The notes beneath the pieces were generated by a model. It ran no database searches, was not told where the DNA came from, and saw only the letters and a program-made list of their open reading frames with translations. DNA of 42,594 nt from a virus. Below, one piece after another: positions 15,980 through 24,727 of the stretch. Each line of letters starts with the position of its first letter. The first letter of the stretch is position 1. A program made the translations under genes and the position numbers. The DNA lies in the IMG/VR virus record IMGVR_UViG_3300003937_000089, positions 1-42,594 of that record. The stretch is one strand, 5' to 3'.

Positions 15980-17353
15980 ATGTCATACTATCGTTCATAT
16001 TTTGAGAAAAACAATACAATAATTAAAGGATTAAAGGTTAATACCTCTAAAAACCCTGCAACTGAAATTTTTTATGGGTCAGGGTTTTCTAAGTTTATCC
16101 TAAAATTAGATTTAGATGGTTTAAAATCTAAAGTGGATAATGGTGATTACGTCCTGAACTCAAATACAGTACATAGAATTCACATGACCAACACTATTTT
16201 TGGGGATGAGACATTCTTAGGTGCAAAAAGAGGTACAGGAAGAGAAAGAACCACTTCATTTAAACTTATATTATTTAAAATAGATCAGTATTGGGATGAG
16301 GGTGTTGGTTTTGATTATGAAGATTCAGGATATGATTACACCACAGGAAATGATACTTTTGATATAAGACCTTCAAATTGGTTCTCAAGGACAACTTTAG
16401 ACTCATGGTCTGCAGAGGGAGTATACTCTAATAACCCAACCATTATTGGTGAACAACAGTTTGATAATGGTAATGAAAATTTAGATGTAGATATAACAGA
16501 TTACGTAAACGGAATTTTAACGGGTACTACAGTAAATTATGGTTTGGGTGTTGCATTTGAACCTCTTTATGAAGATCTGTCATCTGAAGTAGACCAATCG
16601 GTTGCATTCTTTACAAAATATACACAGACATTTTTTGAACCTTACTTAGAAACCAACTTCGATGATAGGATTATTGATGATCGTGAAAATTTTATAGAAA
16701 AAACAGATCAGAATTTATTTTTATATGTGAATAAAGAAACCAACTTCTTTGACTTAGATCAAATACCAAGTGTTGATATTTTAGACTCAACTAAAACTCC
16801 GATATCTGGTTTAACCGATCTTACTGTTGAAAAAGTTAGAAAAGGAGTTTACAGAGTTATATTAGGTATAGATGGATTGGTTTGTGACGGTAAACGTTTC
16901 TTCTACGATGTGTGGAAAGGAATTAAAATCGAGGGAAACACTTTTCCCGATATAACACAAAAATTTATACCTAAACCATATTCTTCTAAATTTAGTATTG
17001 GTGAAAATCAAAAAGAATCCAATAAATATATTGTACAATATTCAGGTATAAAACAAAATGAAAAAATCAAATCGGGTGAAGTAAGAAAACTAACCACAAT
17101 ATTTAGAACAATTAGTAAATCAACAAACGAATTGTTTGATGAGGTTTTCTATCGTATCTATATTAAAGAGGGGGTAAGTAATGTAAATGTTTTTGATTGG
17201 ACTTACATGGATGTGACCAATGAAAATAGTTTTATGTTAGATACTTCAATACTAATACCAAGAGAATATTACATAGAAGTGAAGGGTATTAAACATAACG
17301 AGGAGATTTTTTATCCCGAAGCAATAAAATTCGAAATTGTATCCGAAAAATAA
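15980..17353 (+). CDS. Putative tail/fibre protein with DNRLRE-like beta domain
   Basis: This 457-residue, beta-rich, Asp/Asn/Tyr-rich protein has no transmembrane segment. Residues ~20-220 resemble the DNRLRE-type beta-sandwich found in surface proteins: a start with repeated S-x-F strands, ...TSFKLILFKIDQYWDEG... (~92-108), then V-D-I-T-D-Y-V-N-G-I-L-x-G (~171-183) followed by Y-G-L-G-V-A-F (~189-195), the family's D-V-T-x-x-V ... G-L-x-L motif. The rest (~220-457) contains Ig-like strands. The location right after a baseplate gene and behind a late-type box suggests a virion fibre or wedge-attached adhesin. Confidence 0.65.
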   Translation: MSYYRSYFEKNNTIIKGLKVNTSKNPATEIFYGSGFSKFILKLDLDGLKSKVDNGDYVLNSNTVHRIHMTNTIFGDETFLGAKRGTGRERTTSFKLILFKIDQYWDEGVGFDYEDSGYDYTTGNDTFDIRPSNWFSRTTLDSWSAEGVYSNNPTIIGEQQFDNGNENLDVDITDYVNGILTGTTVNYGLGVAFEPLYEDLSSEVDQSVAFFTKYTQTFFEPYLETNFDDRIIDDRENFIEKTDQNLFLYVNKETNFFDLDQIPSVDILDSTKTPISGLTDLTVEKVRKGVYRVILGIDGLVCDGKRFFYDVWKGIKIEGNTFPDITQKFIPKPYSSKFSIGENQKESNKYIVQYSGIKQNEKIKSGEVRKLTTIFRTISKSTNELFDEVFYRIYIKEGVSNVNVFDWTYMDVTNENSFMLDTSILIPREYYIEVKGIKHNEEIFYPEAIKFEIVSEK

Positions 17354-17367
17354 AATACTTATTAGAT

Positions 17368-17811
17368 ATGGACAATATTAAAAAATTAATAAAAAAACAT
17401 TTAAACACACTCAACGAAGAGAGAACAGAGAATTATATGTTCTTTAGTAATCTTGAACAAATACGTAGACAATGTGATATTCTTTTAAACTTAGATAAAA
17501 ATGTAATCGAAGATATATTACAAAATGGTCATGATTGGGCAGACGACCACGTTAGTGTTGCGAAGGAAAATATGGACCAAGTTTTAGATTTCCTAATGAA
17601 TCAAACTGAAGATGGTCATGAATTACACGAAGCAAAGAAAAAAAAGAAAAACAAATTATGTTCAAGAGGAATATCTGCGGCTAAATCTAAATTCGACGTT
17701 TACCCAAGTGCATATGCCAATGGTTATGCGGTCCAAGTTTGTAAAGGAAAAATTAAAGGTTTAGATGGTAAAAAAAGATGTTCAGGTTCATACTGTAAAA
17801 AGAAAAAATAA
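17368..17811 (+). CDS. Basic phage protein with YPSAYANG motif, candidate head-packaged protein
   Basis: A 147-residue protein in two parts. Residues 1-88 are helical and end in L-H-E (86-88). Residues 89-147 begin AKKKKKNKLC and are strongly basic. They carry the motif K-F-D-V-Y-P-S-A-Y-A-N-G-Y (~108-120), with four Cys (98, 124, 138, 143) that could bind zinc. This C-terminal domain is a recurrent small domain of unknown function in phages and bacteria. The N-terminus has an amphipathic helix ending L-N-E (15-17). Both L-x-E sites fit prohead-protease cleavage, which would release a ~59-residue basic peptide suited to DNA binding inside the head. That processing is inferred. Confidence 0.75.
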   Translation: MDNIKKLIKKHLNTLNEERTENYMFFSNLEQIRRQCDILLNLDKNVIEDILQNGHDWADDHVSVAKENMDQVLDFLMNQTEDGHELHEAKKKKKNKLCSRGISAAKSKFDVYPSAYANGYAVQVCKGKIKGLDGKKRCSGSYCKKKK

Positions 17812-17829
17812 AATTTTAAATAAAATAAT

Positions 17830-18570
17830 ATGGCTGATAAAGTAACACAACAAGACCCAAATAACCAAGAAGTTAAAAAAGGGTTTGTATTTAATGAAAC
17901 AGGTAATATCATGATGGCAACTACTGATATGACCAATGCAACAATAGAAAAAGAAGTAAGAGATGTATTTGCGGAAGTATCCGTATTTTTTGGTGCAATG
18001 ACAAAGGCGTTGGATAATGAAGGTAAATCTCTTTATGATTATGATGCATTACAAAAAATAATAGACTCTTCGGGTTGTTTCGTACACGTTAACGAAGAAG
18101 ATGTTAATCATAAATCTAATTCTTGGGGAGCTACGTTTTCTAAGGAACTATTAGAAGGGGTTCTTGGACTAGCCACAGGTGTAGGAGGATTGGCATTTGC
18201 AAAGGCGATGGTTAGTTCGGTTGGAAAAGAGGGATTAACTATTTCAGGAAATAAGGATCATACATCAAAGAAGGCAAGTAACATTATATTCGTATGTGAG
18301 TACTTGTTAGGTATGCCCGTCATTAGTGCTATTGTATGTACTTTTGATACTGAACAAAATTCACAAGCATTGTCTATAGGACCTTGTATAAAAGAACATA
18401 GTACAAGTACTGAGTTAACTATACATAAAGATACCTACATGTTTGTAACACCATCGTTTATAAAACAATATTCAAGTGATCTACTTGATGGTATGAATGA
18501 TCCTGAACTTGAACAACTAACTAAGAAATTTCAAGAATTTTTAAACCCACCATCAACACCAAAGAAATAA
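17830..18570 (+). CDS. Hypothetical protein with Gly/Ala-rich hydrophobic segment
   Basis: This 246-residue protein is not recognised. It has a hydrophilic N-terminus (~1-40) and a mixed domain. A Gly/Ala-rich stretch at ~99-132 (LEGVLGLATGVGGLAFAKAM) is hydrophobic enough to be a membrane-associated or packed helix. A further beta-type region follows (IIFVCEYLLGMPVISAIVC, ~152-170), then a charged C-terminal helix. There is no signal peptide and no catalytic motif. It lies between two genes for basic, probably head-associated proteins. Confidence 0.7.
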   Translation: MADKVTQQDPNNQEVKKGFVFNETGNIMMATTDMTNATIEKEVRDVFAEVSVFFGAMTKALDNEGKSLYDYDALQKIIDSSGCFVHVNEEDVNHKSNSWGATFSKELLEGVLGLATGVGGLAFAKAMVSSVGKEGLTISGNKDHTSKKASNIIFVCEYLLGMPVISAIVCTFDTEQNSQALSIGPCIKEHSTSTELTIHKDTYMFVTPSFIKQYSSDLLDGMNDPELEQLTKKFQEFLNPPSTPKK

Positions 18571-18579
18571 TATAGAAAA

Positions 18580-19563
18580 ATGAAAATACATATCAACGAA
18601 GAAGATAAAAAATATATGGAAGACTGCCTATCAAATGGTGAGGTCCTCCAAGAAGATTTGGGTCGTTGGTTTAAAGAAAAATGGGTTGATGTATCTAGAA
18701 AAATAGATGGTAAACACCCACCATGTGGTCGTAAAGATGCGGATGGTGACAAGAAGAGAAAAGGTTACCCTAAATGTAGACCGTCCAAAAAAGTCAGTAA
18801 AAAGACTCCTAAAACCACAAGTTCATATACTAAGAAAGATAAAAAGAAAATGACTCGTCAAAAAAGACGTGCAGAAAGAAAAAGTAATAAGAAGGGTAAG
18901 GGAAATACCCCTACATACACTAGTATTGATGAGAACAGAATAATCTCTTTGGTTTTCCACAATTTAGAACAAAAAAAATTAGACATTCAAGAACCTAAAC
19001 TTAATTTAGTAAATGAATCTAAAGTTTTAAGTGAAGGACTACAATACCATATAGATAATAACCTACCAATCGTCGAGAATGTATATAGGATCTATTCTAA
19101 TGAGTTTTTCAATATATATAATGAAGTACGTCAATTAAGTGAAGATAATGTCTTAGAAGTCTCAGGAATCGATTTAGATTTAATAAAGACTGATTTAGGA
19201 CAAACAGGATTATATGAGGGTAAAGAAGTTTATTTAGACATTCCATTTGTGGAAAATCAAGACGAACATTTAGTTGAGGCTAAACACAGAGGTAGAAATG
19301 TTAAATTAAACAAACCTTTTAGAACACCAGGTGGACCTAAGAAGTTTGCGGTATACGTGAAAACTCCAAAAGGGACTATTAAAAAAGTAACCTTTGGTGA
19401 CCCGAAATTAAAAGTTAGAAATAATAACAAAGCGGCAGCTAAATCATTTAGAGCTAGACATAAGTGTAGTGAAAAGAAAGATCGTACTAAGGCAGGATAT
19501 TGGAGTTGTAATATTGCAAGATATCGTAAGGCGTTAGGTATAAAATCCTCTAATCCTTGGTAA
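18580..19563 (+). CDS. DUF5872-like basic protein with C-terminal phage domain, probably protease-processed
   Basis: This 327-residue protein appears to be three pieces joined. Residues ~24-105 match the DUF5872-type pattern: DLGRWFKEKWVDVSR, then CGR ... YPKCRPS, then a very basic K-K-x-x-R-Q-K-R-R-A-E tail. Its Cys residues may bind zinc. Residues ~110-233 are acidic-helical. Residues 234-327, starting A-K-H-R-G-R, form a domain (F-R-T-P-G-G-P-K-K-F-A-V-Y-V-K ... F-G-D-P ... F-R-A-R-H-K-C ... Y-W-S-C-N) that I associate with structural or prohead proteins of T4-like marine phages. The junction reads L-V-E|A (231-234), a prohead-protease-type site; L-S-E|G (150-153) and L-Y-E|G (211-214) are further candidates. 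A DNA-compacting head protein is plausible but not proven. Confidence 0.75.
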   Translation: MKIHINEEDKKYMEDCLSNGEVLQEDLGRWFKEKWVDVSRKIDGKHPPCGRKDADGDKKRKGYPKCRPSKKVSKKTPKTTSSYTKKDKKKMTRQKRRAERKSNKKGKGNTPTYTSIDENRIISLVFHNLEQKKLDIQEPKLNLVNESKVLSEGLQYHIDNNLPIVENVYRIYSNEFFNIYNEVRQLSEDNVLEVSGIDLDLIKTDLGQTGLYEGKEVYLDIPFVENQDEHLVEAKHRGRNVKLNKPFRTPGGPKKFAVYVKTPKGTIKKVTFGDPKLKVRNNNKAAAKSFRARHKCSEKKDRTKAGYWSCNIARYRKALGIKSSNPW

Positions 19564-19564
19564 T

Positions 19565-20065
19565 ATGAAACTTTACAATTTATTTGAAGGTTATTACGAC
19601 CCACCAGAGTATCCTGATTCCTCGGGTATGGGGTTTTATGATGATGAACTTGATGACGTTGAAGATCAGTTTGATTTATTGTTATGGGACAAGAAAACTG
19701 GTTTGTTTATCGTAAGAAACAAACAGACAAAAATTAAGTACTTATCTCACACTGATATGGTAGATATTGACTACCATATGGCCGATATGTATCCTGAAGA
19801 AGATGAGGATGAAGATGGTCGTTACACATATAATAGATTAGATAAAGACAATGCCGAAATGGTAGAAGAAAGTTTAACTATGTTTGCTACCATAGCAATG
19901 GAAGAAGGTGATGTAGGTAAAGACTATGATGAGTGGGAAACAGGGGTTTCTTTAATAGAATATGGTAGAATAATAATTAGAGGACTTTACATTAATGAGA
20001 AAGACGTTTTTAACTCATTAATGGACATTATTAAACAAAGTAAAAGAACAAACTTTAAACTTTAA
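19565..20065 (+). CDS. Hypothetical acidic protein
   Basis: This 166-residue, very acidic protein (Asp/Glu-rich throughout) is not recognised. The N-terminus MKLYNLFEGYYDPPEYPDS contains L-F-E|G at residues 6-9, a short capsid-targeting-like peptide as in neighbouring genes. A beta-hairpin-like segment follows (LLLWDKKTGLFIVRNKQTKI, ~38-57), and the C-terminal half is helical. It begins one base after the preceding stop and shares a base with the next start. No function is assigned. Confidence 0.68.
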   Translation: MKLYNLFEGYYDPPEYPDSSGMGFYDDELDDVEDQFDLLLWDKKTGLFIVRNKQTKIKYLSHTDMVDIDYHMADMYPEEDEDEDGRYTYNRLDKDNAEMVEESLTMFATIAMEEGDVGKDYDEWETGVSLIEYGRIIIRGLYINEKDVFNSLMDIIKQSKRTNFKL

Positions 20066-20376
20066 TGGGGGATACTTTACCATATAGAGAAATATTATCC
20101 GACAACCACAGTACACGAGTGTTTTCAAAAGATATAAATGAATCTGAATTAAAATGGCACTTCGATAACGAAGATCGTGAGGTTACTTTTTTACACGAGA
20201 GTGATTGGTCATTTCAAATGGATAATAAATTACCAATTAAAATAACTAAAGGGTTAGTTATTAATATCCCCGAAGGTGAATTCCATAGAGTTATTAAGGG
20301 GACGGGTGATTTAAAGGTTAAAATAAGAAAACTTAATAAAACTCGACTTCTACCCCACACTCATTCAACAAAATAA
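20065..20376 (+). CDS. Small cupin-like phage protein
   Basis: A 103-residue single-domain beta-barrel candidate. The pattern E-L-K-W-H-F-D-N-E-D-R-E-V (~27-39), then W-S-F-Q-M-D-N-x-L-P (~47-56), then I-N-I-P-E-G-E-F-H-R-V-I-K-G (~66-79), fits a small cupin fold in which a His of the last motif would face a metal. I know comparable short cupin-like proteins from T4-like phages; their substrate is unknown. It is the last plus-strand gene of the run, and its 3' end overlaps the convergent dCMP deaminase gene by 44 bases. Confidence 0.7.
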   Translation: MGDTLPYREILSDNHSTRVFSKDINESELKWHFDNEDREVTFLHESDWSFQMDNKLPIKITKGLVINIPEGEFHRVIKGTGDLKVKIRKLNKTRLLPHTHSTK

Positions 20377-20773
20377 GAGATCGTTCTTGACTTTCTTTCC
20401 ACTTACCTGAATTTTTAGTAGTACAATGTTTTTTACATACAATCTTTATTACTCCCGATTGTACCAAACCCCTTGCACAGTCCATACATGGTAGTCCTGA
20501 AGTTAGATATACTGTGGATTGTTTTAATGATACACCTATTCTCGCTGCATTATATATGGCGTTTCTTTCTGCATGTTCAAACCAAAAGTATTTTTCAGGT
20601 CGTTCTTGTCTCTGAACCACATTATCGTTTAGTCCTCTTGGGAATGAGTTATATCCCGTACTTAATATCTCATTATCTTTACCAACAATAACGGCACCTA
20701 TTTTAGTCTTAATATCTTTAGACTTTTCTTTAACTTGTTCTGCAATACTAACAAAGTAATCTTTCCATATCAT
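20333..20773 (-). CDS. Deoxycytidylate (dCMP) deaminase
   Basis: This 146-residue zinc enzyme converts dCMP to dUMP, the substrate for thymidylate synthase. Zinc and catalytic motifs are visible: H-A-E-R-N-A-I-Y-N-A-A-R (~68-79, His ligand plus catalytic Glu) and P-C-M-D-C-A-R-G-L-V (~95-104, two Cys ligands). The N-terminal segment K-I-G-A-V-I-V-G and T-G-Y-N-S-F-P-R-G match the family's nucleotide-binding face. The length is close to compact phage dCMP deaminases. It cooperates metabolically with the phage dUTPase. It is convergent with the cupin-like gene and overlaps its end. Confidence 0.92.
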   Translation of the reverse strand: MIWKDYFVSIAEQVKEKSKDIKTKIGAVIVGKDNEILSTGYNSFPRGLNDNVVQRQERPEKYFWFEHAERNAIYNAARIGVSLKQSTVYLTSGLPCMDCARGLVQSGVIKIVCKKHCTTKNSGKWKESQERSLILLNECGVEVEFY

Positions 20774-20806
20774 AAGTTATAATATACAGAAAATATTGCA
20801 ATAAAA

Positions 20807-20831
20807 AAAGGGGACCGAATCGATCCCCTTT
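20807..20831 (-). terminator. Intrinsic terminator after the major capsid gene
   Basis: AAAGGGGA (20807-20814) pairs with TCCCCTTT (20824-20831) around a 9-base loop. Read on the minus strand the stem is followed by a run of seven T. It lies 26 bases beyond the capsid gene stop and before the deaminase start. Confidence 0.85.
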
Positions 20832-20856
20832 AATATTAATAGAACTTAAAGATATA

Positions 20857-22569
20857 TTATCTTAAAGTATCTAAGTTGAATGTTTGTAATCCTGCAACGT
20901 TGATCACACCGAAGTAACGGTTATTAACCATTTTCTTAGCGTATCTCGTCATGATACCCTTGATCGGTGTAAAGTTGAATGGATTGTACATTGTAGGTGT
21001 AAGTTGTAACGGTACGTAAGGTGCGTAAATGTACCCTGCGTCTAACAACGACTTTCCTTTATGTCCAACCAATACTTTACCCGCTGGGAAGTAAGGATCT
21101 CTATACACTTGGTATCTTCCTGCTAAAGTACCAACTTTCTCAATACCCATATTGTACTGATCTTGTTCTGCACCTGCGTTAGATACGTGGAAGTACTCTA
21201 AGTCATCGAATACAGCTGAAACTTCAGAAGAAACAACGATCCAGTTAGCACCACCTCTAAGTGTAGTTTTATGGATTTGAGCCGATAATTGGTTAATTTT
21301 AGTAATTAACGTTTGGTTCCAATCCTTTTGAGTGTATCCTTGTAGTGTTGCGTTTCCGTTTCCACCATATTTCCACTCATTGTAGTCCCATTTAAGGTTC
21401 CAAGCTGCACCTTTTCTTAAGTCTCTTAAGATCTCTCTATCAACCTCAGCCGCGATTTGCTCAGATAACAATGCTGTTAACTCAGCCTCAGCGTCGATGT
21501 TATGGAAAGCAGATACATCCTGAGCCAATTCAGGAGACCAGCTAGCTCTTAGTTTTCTTTCAGTAACAGAAACTGTTACAGAATCTAAATCGAAAGATAC
21601 TTCTCCGATTTCATCTTCGAATTCTAATGTAGCGTATTGTCTGTAAGTTCCTGTAAAACCTGATGCCGCTTCAGTTCCTGCTGCGTCAAATTTTGTATAA
21701 CCTGATGCCGGTGTATAATCTTCAAGATCTATCTGTAAGTAGATTACACCATCTTTATCAACGATATCTGGATATTGACCACCTGCAGCACCTGTTCCTT
21801 TAGCACCGTACTCAACAATACCACTTCCGTATTTCTGAGTTACAACGTTAAAAGGTAAGTTACCAGCCTTAATAGCCGAGTTTTTGATATCTAATGATGC
21901 CAAAAATTCTTCAGTATCCATTTCGTTACCGTTAGGTCCCGCAAGTTTACCTGATCCTAATTTAGAGAATCCTCCAAACTTAACAATTACACTTGATTGT
22001 TCTCCTGCTGCCATAGTACCAGCATCTGTAGCAATACCTTCGTTAAATACTACAACTGCCGATCCTGCTAAATCTTGTACAGAAAATTTACCTTTTGAGT
22101 AATCGTAGATACCTTCTGCAGCGTCATCACCTTCTTCATAAAATCTATCATAAAGGTTAGTCCCTGTGAAGTCTCCGTTTGCGTCTTGACCTGGAGATGC
22201 GTAAGGTGCTGTATGACCAGTACCGCCAGCTCTTTCTGCAATTTTAGGTACAAAGTAGAACAATTTACCAATTGGTAAGTTCATAGCTTGTACAGAAACG
22301 ATATCGTTTGCCAATAATTTAGAGAATACTCTTCTAATGATTGGAAAAACAACTGTTTCGAATGAACCTGATGAGTCAGACACAGCAGCTTCGTTAATTA
22401 GATAAGACGCTTGGTTTTCATACAACTGAGCGATGTTATCTTTTTGATGTCCATTAAGTCCCTCTAAGAAACCTAGGTCATCCCATTTTTTGATGGTATC
22501 TTCTTTGATAACTCTTAGGTGTTTTAACCCGATGTTACCAACCATACCTGATTCTAATAATGCTCCCAT
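20857..22569 (-). CDS. 23: Major capsid protein, T4 gp23-like
   Basis: This 570-residue protein forms the hexamers of the head shell. The position in the order protease-scaffold-capsid, and the start of the mature region, match T4 gp23. After residue 60 comes the junction Y-L-I-N-E|A-A-V-S-D, in the same place as the gp23 maturation cut (residue 65/66, I-A-E|A type). Next comes V-V-F-P-I-I-R-R-V-F-S-K-L-L-A-N-D-I-V-S-V-Q-A-M, the conserved N-arm and P-domain entry. A Gly/Ala-rich insertion domain occupies ~110-300. The C-terminal part contains DLRKGAAWNL and a loop with R-D-P-Y-F-P-A-G-K-V-L-V-G. It is followed by a strong terminator, as expected for the most expressed late gene. Confidence 0.93.
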   Translation of the reverse strand: MGALLESGMVGNIGLKHLRVIKEDTIKKWDDLGFLEGLNGHQKDNIAQLYENQASYLINEAAVSDSSGSFETVVFPIIRRVFSKLLANDIVSVQAMNLPIGKLFYFVPKIAERAGGTGHTAPYASPGQDANGDFTGTNLYDRFYEEGDDAAEGIYDYSKGKFSVQDLAGSAVVVFNEGIATDAGTMAAGEQSSVIVKFGGFSKLGSGKLAGPNGNEMDTEEFLASLDIKNSAIKAGNLPFNVVTQKYGSGIVEYGAKGTGAAGGQYPDIVDKDGVIYLQIDLEDYTPASGYTKFDAAGTEAASGFTGTYRQYATLEFEDEIGEVSFDLDSVTVSVTERKLRASWSPELAQDVSAFHNIDAEAELTALLSEQIAAEVDREILRDLRKGAAWNLKWDYNEWKYGGNGNATLQGYTQKDWNQTLITKINQLSAQIHKTTLRGGANWIVVSSEVSAVFDDLEYFHVSNAGAEQDQYNMGIEKVGTLAGRYQVYRDPYFPAGKVLVGHKGKSLLDAGYIYAPYVPLQLTPTMYNPFNFTPIKGIMTRYAKKMVNNRYFGVINVAGLQTFNLDTLR

Positions 22570-22604
22570 TTTAAATTTGAGTTTTAGTTTTTTTATTTAT
22601 TTTA

Positions 22605-23921
22605 TTATAATTTTGACATTAAATCTTTCATTCTCTTAAACTGTGGACTTTCGTATGCTTTTGTTTCTGAAAGTACTTCTTGAGATGAGGATGATGTCGG
22701 AGTTGAAACGATTGATTTTGCAACCGATTCAGTAACATTTTGTTTTGAACCTAATTCACCTTCTATTACTTTATAAGTGGATTTAGATTCTGTTAAAGAA
22801 GTGACAGAGTCAAATCTTTTCAAAATATTTAATTTCTCTTGACGAGTTGTCGAATGTTCTGTGAACAATCTTGTAGCGTATGCCAAGTTAGCGTTAAACA
22901 CAGCAACCTCGTTTAGTTTCTCTTTAAATAAAACTAACGCCTTTTTATATTCACCGTTTTGTTTCTTTAAAGTTTCAACCTCTTCGTTGATTGCACCTGC
23001 CTTATATTTAGTCTTAGACTTAATACCGGCTCTGTTAGCACCTCCCTTGTCACCATGTACATTGGATTTTGTTCTTGCAGCTTCGTCGACTTCCTCTTCA
23101 TGAGATTCTTCCTCTTCAGAGACTTCTTCTTCCATTTCCTCCTCAGATACTTCTGATTCGTCAATTTCTTCTTCAGATACCTCCTCTTCGGAAACTTCTT
23201 CTTCTTCTTCAGAGACTTCTTCTTCGGATACGTCTTCTAATTCAATTTCGTAGACAGTGTCATCAGTTTCAGATACTTCTTCTTCAGATACCTCTTCTTC
23301 CATATCGGTCTCAGATACTTCTGATTCCTCAACTTCTTCTTCAGATACCTCTTCGTTGTATTCTTCTTCGACTTCACTTTCTTCGTCATCTAATTTGATG
23401 ATGTATTCGTCGTCTCCGTCTTCGAGTTCAACATTATCACCGTCACGTTTCACAACAATTCCGTCTTCAGGTTTCATTGATTTGAATACCTTTAGGACTT
23501 CATCGTCAGATGCGTCGGTCATGTCAAGTACTTCGTCTTCTCCTTCTTCTTCAGAATCCATTGGTAATGAAAAATCTTCGTCCTCATCATCTATTGATAA
23601 TTCGTCGTCTGATTCGTCTTCACCCTCTTCATCTTCCATGTCTGGATCAACGTCGTCTGCTGGCTCGTCGTTTATCGAAGTTTCGTCATCATTTCCTTCC
23701 TCGTCTTCAATTCCTTGTTCCGAGATTGGCATATCTTGTTCGTCTTCTGTTATAGGAGTTTCGTTACCTTCAACTTCCTCTTGTTCCATAGATTCGTTTA
23801 GGACATCGTTTAGTTCTTCCTTCATAGTTGAAGCAAGTATACCTTTTGCGTTTGCCTTTACTGCCTCTTCAAGATCTTGTACTTGAAGCAATGCTTGTTC
23901 TAAAATGGATTTTTTACTCAT
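22605..23921 (-). CDS. 22: Prohead core scaffolding protein, T4 gp22-like
   Basis: This 438-residue protein is identified by position between protease and capsid genes and by composition. The first ~290 residues are extremely acidic, with many S-E-E-E-V-type units (~185-275). The remaining ~150 residues are helical with a coiled-coil (EEVETLKKQNGEYKKALVLF). The end, S-P-Q-F-K-R-M-K-D-L-M-S-K-L, resembles the capsid-binding C-terminus of gp22-type scaffolds. Sites of the L-x-E type (LNE|S near 42-45, LTE|S, VIE|G) suit degradation by the prohead protease during maturation. The acidic repeat region is far longer than in T4 gp22. A Ser-rich open frame on the other strand is an artefact of the Glu codons. 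Confidence 0.88.
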   Translation of the reverse strand: MSKKSILEQALLQVQDLEEAVKANAKGILASTMKEELNDVLNESMEQEEVEGNETPITEDEQDMPISEQGIEDEEGNDDETSINDEPADDVDPDMEDEEGEDESDDELSIDDEDEDFSLPMDSEEEGEDEVLDMTDASDDEVLKVFKSMKPEDGIVVKRDGDNVELEDGDDEYIIKLDDEESEVEEEYNEEVSEEEVEESEVSETDMEEEVSEEEVSETDDTVYEIELEDVSEEEVSEEEEEVSEEEVSEEEIDESEVSEEEMEEEVSEEEESHEEEVDEAARTKSNVHGDKGGANRAGIKSKTKYKAGAINEEVETLKKQNGEYKKALVLFKEKLNEVAVFNANLAYATRLFTEHSTTRQEKLNILKRFDSVTSLTESKSTYKVIEGELGSKQNVTESVAKSIVSTPTSSSSQEVLSETKAYESPQFKRMKDLMSKL

Positions 23922-23940
23922 TTGTATATTATAGTTTAAT

Positions 23941-23948
23941 AATAAATA
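23941..23948 (-). promoter_or_regulatory. Late-type box variant TATTTATT upstream of scaffold gene
   Basis: On the minus strand TATTTATT lies 19 bases before ATG 23921. One base differs from the TATTTATA box of other structural genes; no -33 TTG was evident. Confidence 0.3.
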
Positions 23949-24002
23949 CTTGTTAATTAAGAAAAAATTACTTTTGTGATATAGTAATCAAAGAAAAGTT
24001 TA

Positions 24003-24686
24003 TTATTTAGATAAGAAACTATTCAGATTACCCATAAGTTTACTCATTCTCTCGTCTACAATAGGTTGTTCTTCAATGGATTCTTCGTACTTTTCTCTAT
24101 CTCCTGGATCTTGGAATACATAAGCGCCAGGTGTTGATGGGGATGATACTAAATCAAAACAAACCAATTCGAAGTCCTCCTGTACTATATTCTGACCTTT
24201 AACCGATTTAAGAGACCCAACTCCCCTTGATGATATACCTAAGGTAACACCGTTCATTAATAACATTGCGGCTTGATCACCTTTAGTACTTACAATACCC
24301 GATTTTTTCCAACCAGGTGAAAGAAGTAATTTAATTTTTCCCATAAGAATTTTACCGTCCCACCAAGTCTCGGTGATCGTATGTGAAACTCTATCTAAAT
24401 CTATAAGTGAAGATGATGGATGATTTAGTTCATTTAACGCTGAACCCTTATCAATTATTTCTTGATACTTTTCCATCTCTCTTTTGAGTAATCTCTCTGG
24501 ATAGATTCTTCCGTTCTTATTCGGAGTATCATATTTCTGTAGAACAGCGTAAAGGATAATATCTTCAGAGAAATCAATTCCCTTCATTTCTGATATAACA
24601 CTTTTATTCTCTTTGGGAGAAATAAATCCCGCGTCATATTCTATTAATATTCCTTTACCTGTTTCTTTTGGTCCTAATACTTTCAT
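24003..24686 (-). CDS. 21: Prohead core protease, T4 gp21-like
   Basis: This 227-residue serine protease cuts scaffold, core and capsid proteins after (L/I)-x-E during head maturation. Catalytic His is in E-L-N-H-P-S-S-S-L-I-D (His 89), followed by R-V-S-H (99-102). Catalytic Ser is in L-G-I-S-S-R-G-V-G-S-L (149-159). F-E-L-V-C-F-D-L-V-S-S-P-S-T-P-G-A is the typical post-Ser strand. The N-terminal half has the family's N-x-N-G-R-I-Y-P (56-63). Many proteins in this window carry matching cleavage sites. The ATG is preceded at 20 bases by a TATTTATA box. Confidence 0.93.
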   Translation of the reverse strand: MKVLGPKETGKGILIEYDAGFISPKENKSVISEMKGIDFSEDIILYAVLQKYDTPNKNGRIYPERLLKREMEKYQEIIDKGSALNELNHPSSSLIDLDRVSHTITETWWDGKILMGKIKLLLSPGWKKSGIVSTKGDQAAMLLMNGVTLGISSRGVGSLKSVKGQNIVQEDFELVCFDLVSSPSTPGAYVFQDPGDREKYEESIEEQPIVDERMSKLMGNLNSFLSK

Positions 24687-24705
24687 GTATCTGTAGTTTT
24701 ATTAC

Positions 24706-24713
24706 TATAAATA
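24706..24713 (-). promoter_or_regulatory. Late-promoter-like TATTTATA box before the protease gene
   Basis: Minus-strand TATTTATAGTAATAAAAC, with the box 19 bases before ATG 24686. The following G is shared with the boxes at 11965, 29914, 33319 and 34431. No TTG at -33. Confidence 0.45.
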
Positions 24714-24727
24714 CATGGAAAACGGAC

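Noticed and set aside
23257-23886. Ser-rich plus-strand open frame of 209 residues
   Set aside because: Antisense of Glu/Asp codons in the acidic scaffold gene; no start signal or codon structure of its own.
24706-24713. TATAAATA on the plus strand as a T4 late promoter
   Set aside because: It would read antisense with no plus-strand gene following; the complementary TATTTATA fits the minus-strand protease gene. Kept only as an orientation caveat.
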